A stretch of DNA of 48,956 nucleotides from an uncultured Hungatella sp. (GTDB lineage Bacteria; Bacillota; Clostridia; Lachnospirales; Lachnospiraceae): contig CAJTOT010000002.1 in assembly GCA_910577935.1 (NCBI GenBank), forward strand, positions 69,292 through 118,247, written 5' to 3'. Below are positions 35,066 through 43,792 of this stretch, piece after piece; the stretch's first letter is position 1; each line of letters begins with the position of its first letter. Below the pieces are notes generated by a model that saw only the letters and a program-made list of their open reading frames with translations, did no database searches and was not told where the DNA came from. Made by a program: the position numbers and the translations under genes.

Positions 35066-37081
35066 TTGGACGAAAAATTAAAAAGGCAGTGGAATCAGTT
35101 TCGTGAAAAGATGGGGCTGGACGGGCCGGCGAGGGGGCAGTGCGCCCGGCTGTGCCGGGAATACTGGCCTGACGACTGCAGGCGGACGATGAAAACAGCC
35201 GATGAAGTGCTGGAGCACACATTTTTGTTCCAGCTGCCCTGGGATATGGAGCAGACCCAGGAGCCGGTACATTTTCCGGAGGAGCTCGACTGGAATTACA
35301 TTCTCCATGATGACCCGGAGTTCGCGTATCAGATGAACCGCCACCGGTACTGGATCTGCCTGGGACAGGCGTACTGCCTGACAGGCGACGAAAAGTACGC
35401 CGCAGAGCTGGCAGGACAGCTTCTGGACTGGACAGAGAACGTACCCTGGGTGAAGGAGAGCGAAAAGCTTACCTGGCGGACCCTGGAGGCAGGACTCAGG
35501 GCGGACTACTGGGTTCGGGCCATGGCCCTGTGCGCCGGCAGCCCGGCGGTGACCGAGGAGGTGGCGGAGCGTTTTCTGGAGGGGCTTAAGCTCCACGGAA
35601 AGCGGCTTTTTGAGAATCCCAATACAGGTTTTTCCCAAAAGAGCAACTGGGGAGTCATGGAGTATGCCGGACTGTACCTTCTGGGATTTATCCTGGAGAA
35701 CCAGGAGCATGTGGAGAGAGCCCGCCAATACTTAAAAGGCGGCCTGCACACCCAGGTCATGGACGACGGCATGCACTGGGAGGCGTCTCCCATGTACCAC
35801 AACGAAGTTCTCATGGCGTACCTTGAAGTCATGAGGGTGGGGGACATCTGGGGCGACCGGCCATTTGACGGAGAAGAACTGGGAATCATCGAGAGCATGG
35901 CCCAGGCGACGCTGGGGCTGAAGACACCGTCAGGCTGCCAGCCCATGACAGGGGATTCCGACGACACCGACGTGAGGGATCTTTTAAGCCAGGCGGCGCT
36001 GCTTCTGAAAAACGGACAGCTGAAAACGGGAGCCACGAGGCAGCTGGACTATGAGAGCATCTGGCTGTGGGGGCCTGAAGGGTTTGAAGAATACCAGAAC
36101 TTGGAGTCCCAGGCGCTTGAGACAGGTCTTATGGAGTTTCCGTGTTCCGGCCAGGTGGTGTGCCGCGACGGATGGGGAGAGAAATCAAACTGGCTGTATT
36201 TTATAAACGGTCCTCTGGGCGGCGGACACGGACATCAGGACAAACTGCATATAGGGCTGTGGCTGGACGGTGAGGAAGTGCTGGCGGACAGCGGGCGCTT
36301 CACTTATACGGACGTGCCCAGGAGATACGAGCTGAAAGCCGCCCACGCCCACAATGTGCCTGTGATCAAGGGAGTGGAATATGCCGAGAGCACAGACACC
36401 TGGACCTACCAGGCGCTGCCTCAGTGCTTCCCCAACCGGGCGCTCCGCAAAGGAGAATATCTGTTTATCGAGGGCGCCCACGGCGGCTACGGGGACCGGG
36501 GAGTCGTGGCGCGGCGGCGGATCGTGGCCGTGTCCTTTGATATTCTGGCAGTCAGCGACACATTTCTCGGAAATGTATCCGGAGACATCGCCCAGATGTT
36601 CCACTTTGGAGAGACTATCCGCCTGTCAGCGGCAGGAGCCAGGACGGTGGGAGAGGGCGAGAAGACAAGCTTTGTGATGATGTCCTTCGCCGACGGGAAA
36701 GAGGCGGCTTCGGAACAGGGCACAGCCATGATCTCCCGGCACTACAACCAGCTGGGGCAGACGGCGTGTGTGACTGTCAGCGGAGAGGGCGCCAGGACTC
36801 TGACCACCTTTTTTGTAAAATGCCGGGGCGGCGAAGGCGGGAACGTGGAGATTGCGCCGGAGAAGGTCCGCCCGGCAGTCAGCGGCCGTGAGCTGAACCC
36901 CCGGGAGGCAGAAGGGTATGTGATAACAGCCGGGGACAGGAAGACGGGGATGGTATTTCTGCACCACGAGGCGGGCAACGGCGTGGATTACAACGGCATC
37001 CATGGTGTGTGCGGCCTTGGGAGAACCATGGTGTGTGATTTGGGCAAAAAGCCGGAGCGCATGACTGTCCTGCAGTGGTAA
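35066..37081 (+). CDS. Heparinase II/III-family polysaccharide lyase
   Basis: 671 residues with a helical toroid N-terminal half (WTENVPWVKESEKLTWRTLEAGLRADYW, SNWGVMEYAGLYLLG, GGLHTQVMDDGMHWEASPMYHNEVL) and a C-terminal beta-sandwich domain starting near residue 380 with GGHGHQDKLHIGLWLDGEEVLADSGRFTY. Such lyases cleave uronic-acid glycans by beta-elimination, leaving the unsaturated end that GH88 removes. No signal peptide is present, so it acts on imported oligosaccharides. The frame begins with TTG at 35066 behind GGGGAAGGG; the next ATG (35111) would remove 15 residues. Heparan, hyaluronan or alginate-type substrate cannot be distinguished by eye, but sulfatases favour a sulfated glycosaminoglycan. 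Confidence 0.88.
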   Translation: MDEKLKRQWNQFREKMGLDGPARGQCARLCREYWPDDCRRTMKTADEVLEHTFLFQLPWDMEQTQEPVHFPEELDWNYILHDDPEFAYQMNRHRYWICLGQAYCLTGDEKYAAELAGQLLDWTENVPWVKESEKLTWRTLEAGLRADYWVRAMALCAGSPAVTEEVAERFLEGLKLHGKRLFENPNTGFSQKSNWGVMEYAGLYLLGFILENQEHVERARQYLKGGLHTQVMDDGMHWEASPMYHNEVLMAYLEVMRVGDIWGDRPFDGEELGIIESMAQATLGLKTPSGCQPMTGDSDDTDVRDLLSQAALLLKNGQLKTGATRQLDYESIWLWGPEGFEEYQNLESQALETGLMEFPCSGQVVCRDGWGEKSNWLYFINGPLGGGHGHQDKLHIGLWLDGEEVLADSGRFTYTDVPRRYELKAAHAHNVPVIKGVEYAESTDTWTYQALPQCFPNRALRKGEYLFIEGAHGGYGDRGVVARRRIVAVSFDILAVSDTFLGNVSGDIAQMFHFGETIRLSAAGARTVGEGEKTSFVMMSFADGKEAASEQGTAMISRHYNQLGQTACVTVSGEGARTLTTFFVKCRGGEGGNVEIAPEKVRPAVSGRELNPREAEGYVITAGDRKTGMVFLHHEAGNGVDYNGIHGVCGLGRTMVCDLGKKPERMTVLQW

Positions 37082-37127
37082 GCGCGGAGGGCAGACAGTA
37101 ACGAGATGAGAGTAAAGAGGTAGAAGG

Positions 37128-38057
37128 ATGAAGAAAAAACCGGTACTTGTAATCATGGCGGCGGGGATGGGGAGCCGGTACGGCGGCTTAAAGCAGATCG
37201 ACCCGGTAGATGAGCAGGGAAACCTGATCATTGACTTTTCCATCTATGATGCTGTGGAAGCAGGTTTTGAGAAGATCGTTTTTATAATTAAGAAAGCCAT
37301 AGAAGAAGATTTTAAGGAGCATATCGGCCGGCGCATGGAAAAACACGCCCAGGTCGCCTATGTGTATCAGGAGCTGGATAAGATGCCGGAGGGGTATCAA
37401 TGTCCCGGGGAGCGGGTAAAGCCGTGGGGAACCGGACATGCGGTTTTGTGCTGCCGGGAGGAGCTGGGGGATGCCCCCTTTGCGGTGATCAATGCGGACG
37501 ACTATTACGGGAAGTCCGCATTCAAGGCCATATATGACCAGCTTTCCCGCATGGAGGATGATGATAAATATCACTATGCCATGGTGGGCTATGATCTGTA
37601 CAAAACCCTGACGGACCACGGCCATGTGGCAAGAGGCGTGTGCTCTCTCAAGGGGGGCATGCTGGAGGATATCGTGGAGAGGACCAGGATCGAGAGACAC
37701 GGGGAGCAGGCGGAGTTCACCGAGGACGGCGGGGCCAGCTGGGAGCCGCTGTCTCAGGACACGGTGGTGTCCATGAATCTGTGGGGCTTTACGCCCAGCA
37801 TTTTAAAGGAGCTGGACAGCCGGTTCGGGGCGTTTCTCGACGCCAATCTGGATGCCAATCCCCTGAAATGCGAGTACTTCCTGCCTTTTGTGGTAGATGA
37901 GCTGCTGAAGGAGGGAAAGGCGGATGTGGCGGTGCTCCGCTCCGGGGACAGCTGGTACGGTGTCACCTATAAGGAGGACAAGGAAAAAGTGGTGAAGGCC
38001 ATCAGCCAGTTTAAGAGAGAGGGCCTGTATCCTAAAAAGCTGTGGGAGGAAAGATGA
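37128..38057 (+). CDS. Sugar-phosphate nucleotidyltransferase
   Basis: 309 residues. Rossmann-like NTP transferase with the nucleotide motif MAAGMGSRYGGLKQ, an uridine/thymidine-type pocket region WGTGHAVLCC, and the metal-site FAVINADDYYGKSAF. It would join a sugar-1-phosphate to a nucleoside triphosphate. Its stop overlaps the ATG of the kinase-like gene (ATGA), so the two are translationally coupled and probably act in sequence. This resembles the AmgK/MurU pair of peptidoglycan recycling, where an anomeric kinase feeds a uridylyltransferase. The sugar is inferred to be GlcNAc or GalNAc from this locus. Confidence 0.88.
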   Translation: MKKKPVLVIMAAGMGSRYGGLKQIDPVDEQGNLIIDFSIYDAVEAGFEKIVFIIKKAIEEDFKEHIGRRMEKHAQVAYVYQELDKMPEGYQCPGERVKPWGTGHAVLCCREELGDAPFAVINADDYYGKSAFKAIYDQLSRMEDDDKYHYAMVGYDLYKTLTDHGHVARGVCSLKGGMLEDIVERTRIERHGEQAEFTEDGGASWEPLSQDTVVSMNLWGFTPSILKELDSRFGAFLDANLDANPLKCEYFLPFVVDELLKEGKADVAVLRSGDSWYGVTYKEDKEKVVKAISQFKREGLYPKKLWEER

Positions 38058-39178
38058 TGGATTATCAGACAGTCGCCCAGGGCGCGTGTGAGAAGATAGA
38101 AGAGGCGGTAAGCCGGTTTTTGGTGAACGGGGAGCCGCAGGAGTGCAGGCGCTATGGAAACGGCCATATCAACGACACGTTTCTGCTGTGCACGGGAGAA
38201 GCCGGAGAGGAGCGGGGCCGCTATATTCTCCAGAGGATGAACACCGATGTGTTTAAAGATCCGAAGGGGCTTATGGGGAACGTGTCCGGCGTCACGAAGT
38301 ATCTCAGAGAACAGATTATAAAGTCCGGGGGAAATCCTGACCGGGAGACCCTGACTCTTGTAAAGACCGAGGACGGACTGGACTACTATGTGGACAGCAT
38401 AGGATCATGGTGGAGAATGTACCTGTTCATCGCCGACGCCACAGGCTACGACGCGGTGGAGCGGGAGGAAGATTTTTATCAGAGCGCCAAGGCGTTCGGA
38501 CATTTCCAGAGGCTCTTGGACCAATATCCTGTGGAGAAGCTGACAGAGACCATCCCTGATTTCCACAATACGCCCAAGAGGTTTGAGGCGTTTGTCAGGG
38601 CAGTGAGGGAGGACGCCATGGGCCGGGCAGATAAGGTGAGAGCGGAGATTGCCTTTGTCATGGACAGGGAAAAGGATATGGCAGTGGTGACGGATAAGCT
38701 GAAAAGGGGCGAGATCCCCTGCCGTGTCACGCACAACGACACCAAGCTGAACAATATTCTGCTTGACGACCGGACCAAGGAAGCCCTCTGTGTCATCGAC
38801 TTAGACACTATCATGCCGGGAACCGCCGTCTTTGATTTCGGAGATTCCATCCGCTTCGGCGCCAACACGGCGGCGGAGGATGAGACGGATCTGAGCAAGG
38901 TATCCCTGTCCCTTTCCCTCTATGAAACGTACACAAGGGGCTTTCTGGCAGGCTGCGGGGGAAGCTTGACAGCGGCGGAGCTGGAGATGCTTCCCTGGGG
39001 CGCCAGGCTGATGACTCTGGAGTGCGGCATGCGGTTTTTGACGGATTATCTGGAGGGAGACCACTATTTCCGCATCCACAGGCCCGACCATAACTTAGAC
39101 CGGGCCAGAACCCAGCTGGCGCTGGTGGAGGACATGGAGCGGAAGTGGGAAGAGATGAAGGTGAAATACTGTTTATGA
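38054..39178 (+). CDS. Phosphotransferase of the NahK/AmgK-like (aminoglycoside kinase fold) group, probable sugar 1-kinase
   Basis: About 374 residues. N-terminal GNGHINDTFLL replaces a classical P-loop, YILQRMN gives the ATP-site Lys-equivalent region, catalytic Asp229 is in THNDTKLNNILL, and the metal site is VIDLDTIMPG. The overall pattern matches N-acetylhexosamine 1-kinase relatives (often annotated phosphotransferase or mucin desulfatase). Expected reaction: ATP + N-acetylhexosamine to N-acetylhexosamine 1-phosphate, then used by the coupled nucleotidyltransferase. Start at 38054 or 38057 (two ATGs after GGGAGGA). Last gene of the operon, followed by a strong terminator. Confidence 0.82.
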   Translation: MMDYQTVAQGACEKIEEAVSRFLVNGEPQECRRYGNGHINDTFLLCTGEAGEERGRYILQRMNTDVFKDPKGLMGNVSGVTKYLREQIIKSGGNPDRETLTLVKTEDGLDYYVDSIGSWWRMYLFIADATGYDAVEREEDFYQSAKAFGHFQRLLDQYPVEKLTETIPDFHNTPKRFEAFVRAVREDAMGRADKVRAEIAFVMDREKDMAVVTDKLKRGEIPCRVTHNDTKLNNILLDDRTKEALCVIDLDTIMPGTAVFDFGDSIRFGANTAAEDETDLSKVSLSLSLYETYTRGFLAGCGGSLTAAELEMLPWGARLMTLECGMRFLTDYLEGDHYFRIHRPDHNLDRARTQLALVEDMERKWEEMKVKYCL

Positions 39179-39190
39179 AGAGCGGAGAAG

Positions 39191-39216
39191 AGCAGCCATT
39201 TTGCGGCTGCTTTTTT
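39191..39216 (+). terminator. Rho-independent terminator ending the glycosaminoglycan operon
   Basis: AGCAGCC and GGCTGCT form a 7-base stem with loop ATTTTGC, followed by TTTTTT. Confidence 0.88.
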
Positions 39217-39224
39217 CTGTTATG

Positions 39225-39292
39225 GTTACTGTTTACATGCGTTTGCAGCAACCAGCAAAAAACCATGAAAATCGCCTGAGGCGATGGGATTT
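39225..39292 (+). repeat. Repeat family A, copy 2 (shorter)
   Basis: Begins GTTACTGTTTACATG, continues GCAACCAGCAAAAAACCATG and ATCGCCTGAGGCGATGGGAT, where it stops; the distal part seen in the other copies is absent. ATCGCCT/AGGCGAT forms a hairpin. Confidence 0.7.
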
Positions 39293-39333
39293 AAAAGGTT
39301 TTTAACTTTAACCGATAAAACCTGATGCCAGGC

Positions 39334-39362
39334 TGTACAAATTTCTGCCGGATTGTTATAAT
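39334..39362 (+). promoter_or_regulatory. Promoter of the Cys-cluster protein gene
   Basis: TGTACA (39334-39339), 17-base spacer, perfect TATAAT (39357-39362). This implies a leader of about 120 bases before 39488 in which I see no clear riboswitch. Confidence 0.6.
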
Positions 39363-39487
39363 AGTGGCAGTTGAGATGTTCGAGTTATTTTTAAGAAAGA
39401 CGTATTAGGCAAATAAAGAATGGATGAGACACAATTCCAGGCTCAGCAAAGAGAAAACACGGTTTTGTATACAGGGGAGGTCAAATA

Positions 39488-41095
39488 ATGGAGAACAGAC
39501 TTTACATAGACAGCATCGAAGACATACGGGAGACGGACGGATATGAAACCCTGCTTTCCGGCATGCGCCGGAGCTTTGCTCAGGCGGCGGAGGATGAGGC
39601 TGGGCTTCTGTTCATCACCGATGCGGCGGATTTATATGCCTTGTTCCTGGAGAATCTTCCCCGGGAGGCCCGGCAGTGTTACAACTGCAGCGCCTGCCGC
39701 CGCTTTGTCAACCGGTACGGACGGCTGGTCAGCGTCGACGGGGAGAGCGGAAAGCAGACCGGGATTATGTGGAACGGCCAGATACCGGAGTTCTTCCGGC
39801 AGGCTGTGGCAGCCGTTAAGGCAAAAGTGGAGACTGCCAGAATCACAGGCGTTTTCATCACGGATAAGAGAGAGCTTGGCAGCGCCCAGACCGGCATTTG
39901 GACACATATGGCCGTCAATGTGCCGGAGAGAATGGTCTATAGAGGGCGAATCAGAACCGCATTCCAGGAAGCGGCCAGGAAAGAGGAGGACTACAAGGTT
40001 CTCCGGTCCAGCATTTTAAAATATCAGCAGAAGGATGTGGAGACGGCAGTGAACCTCCTGCGCTCCGACGCCTTCTATCGGGGAGAGCAGATTCTGAGGA
40101 TGGCGGAGTGGTTTCTGGAAACCGTGAAGCTGGTTCACGGCAGGACGGAGGAGGAAAACCTCCTCTGGCACAGGGCCGCCTCTGCACCTGGCGGATTCTG
40201 CCATATCCCGGCCGGCATGGTGGGCGCTCTGCTGGATGACATTGCGGAGGGGTACGATGTCTCTGTTATCAGGGAGAGGTTCAATGAGAAGATGCATCCT
40301 CTCCGGTATCAGCGCCCTCAGGCCGCCCCGGCTGCCGGAAACGTCCAGCAGGCGGAGGAGATCGTGGCGAAACTGGGCCTGGAGAAGTCTCTGAAGCGCC
40401 GCTACGCCCGTCTGGAGGAGACGCCGGCCATCTGGAAACCTGTCCGAGAGAAAGCTTCTGCCGTCGGCGGCGTGTTTGCCGGCATCCCCGTGAAAAAGAA
40501 GGAGAGAGGGGCCAGGAGCCAGGCGGAGGCCCCGGAGACAGTCATAACCTTTGAAAAGTTCCGCCGCACGGTTCTCGCCGGCGCGGAGAAGATAGAACTG
40601 CTGGTGAGCAGCCATAATGATTCCTATGCCGCGCTTGTGACTGCCGCTTATTTCGACGCGCCGCCTATCCTCCGGTGGGATTGGGAGGAGGAGAGGAATC
40701 CCTTTTCCTGGTATCTCTACACCAACGGCAGTTCCTGTGAACGCTGGAACCTGTCTCCGGGCTGGAATGAGGTGACGGCAGTGGTTCTCCAGCCGAATAT
40801 GTGGAGCAGCCGCCCCTGCGGGTATGCCGGCAGCGGCGCCATGTTCGTTCTGAAAGGGGCGAGAGACCGGAATGGGGCGCCATCCGCCTGCCTGTTTCCA
40901 AATTTCCTGAGAGGAGAGCTCCGTGAAGTCCGGGCAACCATGGAGGCATACTCCAACTGTACAGAGATTTCGGGAAAAGAGGACGCAGACGCCTGCGGCC
41001 TGCTCATCCAGAGCAGCAGTAAAAACCTTTCTGTCAAGCTCCGGGTGGTTACTGATGTCGGCGCCGCCCTCTACAAAATCGACCGCTGGGATTGA
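39488..41095 (+). CDS. Protein of unknown function with N-terminal Cys cluster
   Basis: 535 residues, cytoplasmic, monocistronic behind its own promoter and with AGGGGAGG ribosome site. Visible parts: an N-terminal region ending in CYNCSAC (Cys64, Cys67, Cys70) followed by RRFVNRYGRLV, which could bind zinc; a helical middle (about 160-310); a Lys/Arg/Ala-rich linker near residues 325-350; and a C-terminal domain from about 355 with KIELLVSSHNDSYAALVTAA, PPILRWDWEEERNPFSWYLY, GSSCERWNLSPGW and ELREVRATMEAYS. I have a vague recollection of similar architecture in phage and mobile-element hypothetical proteins, but cannot name a family. It has no evident link to the sugar genes around it. Confidence 0.75.
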   Translation: MENRLYIDSIEDIRETDGYETLLSGMRRSFAQAAEDEAGLLFITDAADLYALFLENLPREARQCYNCSACRRFVNRYGRLVSVDGESGKQTGIMWNGQIPEFFRQAVAAVKAKVETARITGVFITDKRELGSAQTGIWTHMAVNVPERMVYRGRIRTAFQEAARKEEDYKVLRSSILKYQQKDVETAVNLLRSDAFYRGEQILRMAEWFLETVKLVHGRTEEENLLWHRAASAPGGFCHIPAGMVGALLDDIAEGYDVSVIRERFNEKMHPLRYQRPQAAPAAGNVQQAEEIVAKLGLEKSLKRRYARLEETPAIWKPVREKASAVGGVFAGIPVKKKERGARSQAEAPETVITFEKFRRTVLAGAEKIELLVSSHNDSYAALVTAAYFDAPPILRWDWEEERNPFSWYLYTNGSSCERWNLSPGWNEVTAVVLQPNMWSSRPCGYAGSGAMFVLKGARDRNGAPSACLFPNFLRGELREVRATMEAYSNCTEISGKEDADACGLLIQSSSKNLSVKLRVVTDVGAALYKIDRWD

Positions 41096-41266
41096 TGTGG
41101 GGCGGAGATGTACAGTTCCATCTTTTCGTCCGCATTCTTAGCCTTTTATCAATTATGTGCCCGCTGGCGGTTACGGTCAGGAGGGCAAGAATTCAGAAGT
41201 ATATATTGCCATCCCTTTTTATAATGAATATGTTTGCCAGACAGATTCATCGTAAGGAGGGATTTT

Positions 41267-42631
41267 ATGAATTTAGAAGATATCAAGGGGAACAAGACAA
41301 AGAAGATACTGCAGTTTTCTGTCCCGGCCATCGTCTCCATGGTGCTGACTGCCCTGATCACTGTTGCGGACGGTTTTTTCATGGGGAATTACGTGGGAAA
41401 AGAGGGGATCGCGGCGGTGAATCTGGGACTGCCGATAGTGTATCTGTACCTGGGGGCAGGGCTGATGGTCTCCATCGGAGGGGTGTCTATAGCGGGCATG
41501 GCCCTTGGCTCCGGGGACAGGGAACAAAGCAGCCAGGTATTCCGGCAGACGGTCGCCACTGCCGCCGTCGTCTCTCTGGCCATAAGCTGCGCCGCGGCAT
41601 GTTCCTTTGGACCCATGCTTGCCGTTCTGGGGGCCGACGGTACGGCGGCAGAGTATTTCAGGGAGTATTACCGCATCATGCTGCTGGAACTTCCTGTCAT
41701 GGTGGTAAATTCTTCGCTTGGAATGTTTATCCGAGGGGAGGGGAACCCGGAGTTCTACCTGAAAGTGACTGTTTTGAATGTGGCGCTGAATATCCTTCTC
41801 GACTATGGGCTGGCAGGCAGGCTTGGCATGGGGGCGGCGGGAATCGCCGCGGCGTCCCTCATATCTGCCCTGGTCTCTCTGGCGTGCAGCTTGTACTATT
41901 TTGGGAAGAAGGCAGAGATATACCGCCTGGGAGGCTTCCGATTTTCATGGGAGGTGTGCGTCAGGGGAATTCTCAACGGGAGCTCGGAGTTCATCGGGGA
42001 GATGTCCACGGGAATCGCCATGTTTGCCTACAATTTCGTGATTATGAGAAGGTTCGGGGCGGACGGGGTGGCGGCGTTTACCATTGTGGGGTATGTGTCA
42101 TATATGTTCACCATGGTCATTGTCGGGTTCGGACAGGGCTCCAGCCCTCTCATCAGTTTCTGCTATGGGGCCGGGGAGAAGGAGACGGCAGCGGACATCA
42201 GGAGAAAGGCCAACGGATATGTGCTGCTGGCAGGGACGGCGGTGTTCCTGGCCATGGCGGTGATTTCCAGATGGTACACCGGGATTTTTGTGAGGAATGA
42301 ACAGGTGAAGGCTGTGGCGGAATCAGGAATGCTTATTTTTATGGTCTCCTTTTTCTTCTCCGGGATAAATTCCATCACGTCTTTTTACTTCACGGCTATC
42401 GGAAAAGCTTTTGAATCGGCGGTCATCTCCGGCTCCAGAGGGCTGGTGCTTCTTCTGATCTCCATCTTCACGCTGCCGGCGCTGTTTGGGATGACGGGAG
42501 TGTGGCTGGCAGCGCCGGTGACGGAGCTGGCGACTCTGGGGGTCACGGCGGTATTTCTGAGCAGGGATAAAGGAAATATGCCACAGCGGTCCCCTAAACC
42601 GCAGCCGCGGAACGGAACAGGAGGTATCTGA
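41267..42631 (+). CDS. MATE-family multidrug efflux transporter
   Basis: 454 residues with twelve predicted TM segments. N-terminal KTKKILQFSVPAIVSMVLTALITVADGFFMGNYVG and IAAVNLGLPI are characteristic of the MepA/DinF-type branch, as is MFIRGEGNPEFYL after TM5. A Na+ or H+ driven exporter of drugs or metabolites at the membrane. ATG 41267 sits behind TAAGGAGGG; the frame opens at 41234 without a good site. The neighbouring AraC/GyrI regulator may control it. Confidence 0.93.
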   Translation: MNLEDIKGNKTKKILQFSVPAIVSMVLTALITVADGFFMGNYVGKEGIAAVNLGLPIVYLYLGAGLMVSIGGVSIAGMALGSGDREQSSQVFRQTVATAAVVSLAISCAAACSFGPMLAVLGADGTAAEYFREYYRIMLLELPVMVVNSSLGMFIRGEGNPEFYLKVTVLNVALNILLDYGLAGRLGMGAAGIAAASLISALVSLACSLYYFGKKAEIYRLGGFRFSWEVCVRGILNGSSEFIGEMSTGIAMFAYNFVIMRRFGADGVAAFTIVGYVSYMFTMVIVGFGQGSSPLISFCYGAGEKETAADIRRKANGYVLLAGTAVFLAMAVISRWYTGIFVRNEQVKAVAESGMLIFMVSFFFSGINSITSFYFTAIGKAFESAVISGSRGLVLLLISIFTLPALFGMTGVWLAAPVTELATLGVTAVFLSRDKGNMPQRSPKPQPRNGTGGI

Positions 42632-42645
42632 GCTGTTGTGTCTGG

Positions 42646-42759
42646 GTTGCTGTTCAGGTAGGTCTGCGCACTGGCTGCGCTGACCGTATGATAACCTGGG
42701 CGGGCAAAAATCCCATGAACCCAGGCGATTTTCATGGATTTTTGCATGTGAACAGTCAC
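42646..42759 (-). repeat. Repeat family A, copy 3 (inverted), with terminal inverted repeats
   Basis: Minus-strand reading gives GTGACTGTTCACATG, CAAAAATCCATGAAAATC, GGGATTTTTGCCCGCCCAGG and TTATCATACGGTCAGCGCAG, matching copy 1. The ends GTTGCTGTTCA (42646-42656) and TGAACAGTCAC (42749-42759) are inverted repeats, 9 of 11. Lies between the MATE and AraC genes. Confidence 0.75.
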
Positions 42760-42798
42760 GTGTCTGGACGGCCTAGCAGGGGGAAAGCGTCACAAATC

Positions 42799-42827
42799 TT
42801 GTATTTTCTTCTGTTTCCAGGTATACT
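42799..42827 (+). promoter_or_regulatory. Promoter of the AraC/GyrI-type regulator gene
   Basis: TTGTAT (42799-42804), 17-base spacer, TATACT (42822-42827). Confidence 0.6.
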
Positions 42828-42955
42828 GTATGAAGGCCTCCGCGGGAAGTCACGGGGAAGCTGGTCCGGGAGCGCCGCGGGGCGTTTGTTCCAGGATTTC
42901 CCCGACTGGGGGCACAGGTTTCCGGGAAGCAGATGACCGGCAAAGGAGTGAAGAG

Positions 42956-43792
42956 ATGATCACCAGCGAGTCTGTCAATCAGGCGATCGACTACATCCTG
43001 CAGCATATAGAAGAGGAACTGAGTCTGGAGGATGTGGCGGAGCACTGCCATTTTTCCAAATATTATTTTTGCCGGCTGTTCAAGGCTCAGACCGGGGAGA
43101 GCGTCTGGAGCTTTATCAGGCGGGTCAGGCTGGAGCAGAGCGCCTTCCGCCTCAAGGTGGAGAAGGGGCGGCCCATAACGGAGATCGGCGCCGATTATGG
43201 CTACAGTCCTTCCAACTACAGCTCTGCCTTCAGAACCCGCTACCATATGACTCCGGTGAGCTTCCGGAAGACGAGCCGGGAAAAGTCCATGAAGCACCCT
43301 TTTTTTCACCATGAGAACTGGAGTGCGGAGACCTTTGAAGAGTGCGGCAAAAAGATTGTGGTGAAGGACGTGCCGGACTGGCGGGTGATCTACGAAAGGC
43401 GGTTTGGCAGCTACGAGAGTCTCAGCAGACAGTGGAACAGCTTTGTGGAAAAATACAGGGAATACTCCACGGCTCAGACAATTTTTCTGGAGCGGACCTA
43501 TGATGACCCGGCGGTGACGAAGGCGGACAATTGTCTTTACGATATCTGCATGAGCGTGGGGGAAGACTGCCCGCTGGAGAATCTTGTCACCATACAGGGA
43601 GGAAGATGCGCGGTGTACCGGTTTAAAGGCCATGCCAAGCACATCTATGCCGCGTACCAGACGATCTTCCTGGTGTGGCTGCCCCGGACAGGCTATGAGA
43701 TCGACACGGCCAGGAGCGTGTTTGACATATATCATGTGGCGGACGGCGACACCTTGTATATGGAAATGGATATATGCGTGCCGGTTAGATGA
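42956..43792 (+). CDS. AraC-family regulator with GyrI-like effector domain
   Basis: 278 residues. N-terminal AraC double HTH (residues ~5-105): LSLEDVAEHCHFSKYYFCRLFKAQTGES and ITEIGADYGYSPSNYSSAFRTRYHMTPVSFRK. The C-terminal GyrI-like small-molecule binding domain (~125-278) has VKDVPDWRVIYERRFGSYE and GRCAVYRFKGHAKHIYAAYQTIF. The family (Rob, SbmC, BmrR-like domains) responds to drugs and controls efflux; the adjacent MATE pump fits. ATG 42956 follows AAAGGAGTGAAGAG; the frame extends back to 42830 with poor coding character. Confidence 0.92.
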   Translation: MITSESVNQAIDYILQHIEEELSLEDVAEHCHFSKYYFCRLFKAQTGESVWSFIRRVRLEQSAFRLKVEKGRPITEIGADYGYSPSNYSSAFRTRYHMTPVSFRKTSREKSMKHPFFHHENWSAETFEECGKKIVVKDVPDWRVIYERRFGSYESLSRQWNSFVEKYREYSTAQTIFLERTYDDPAVTKADNCLYDICMSVGEDCPLENLVTIQGGRCAVYRFKGHAKHIYAAYQTIFLVWLPRTGYEIDTARSVFDIYHVADGDTLYMEMDICVPVR

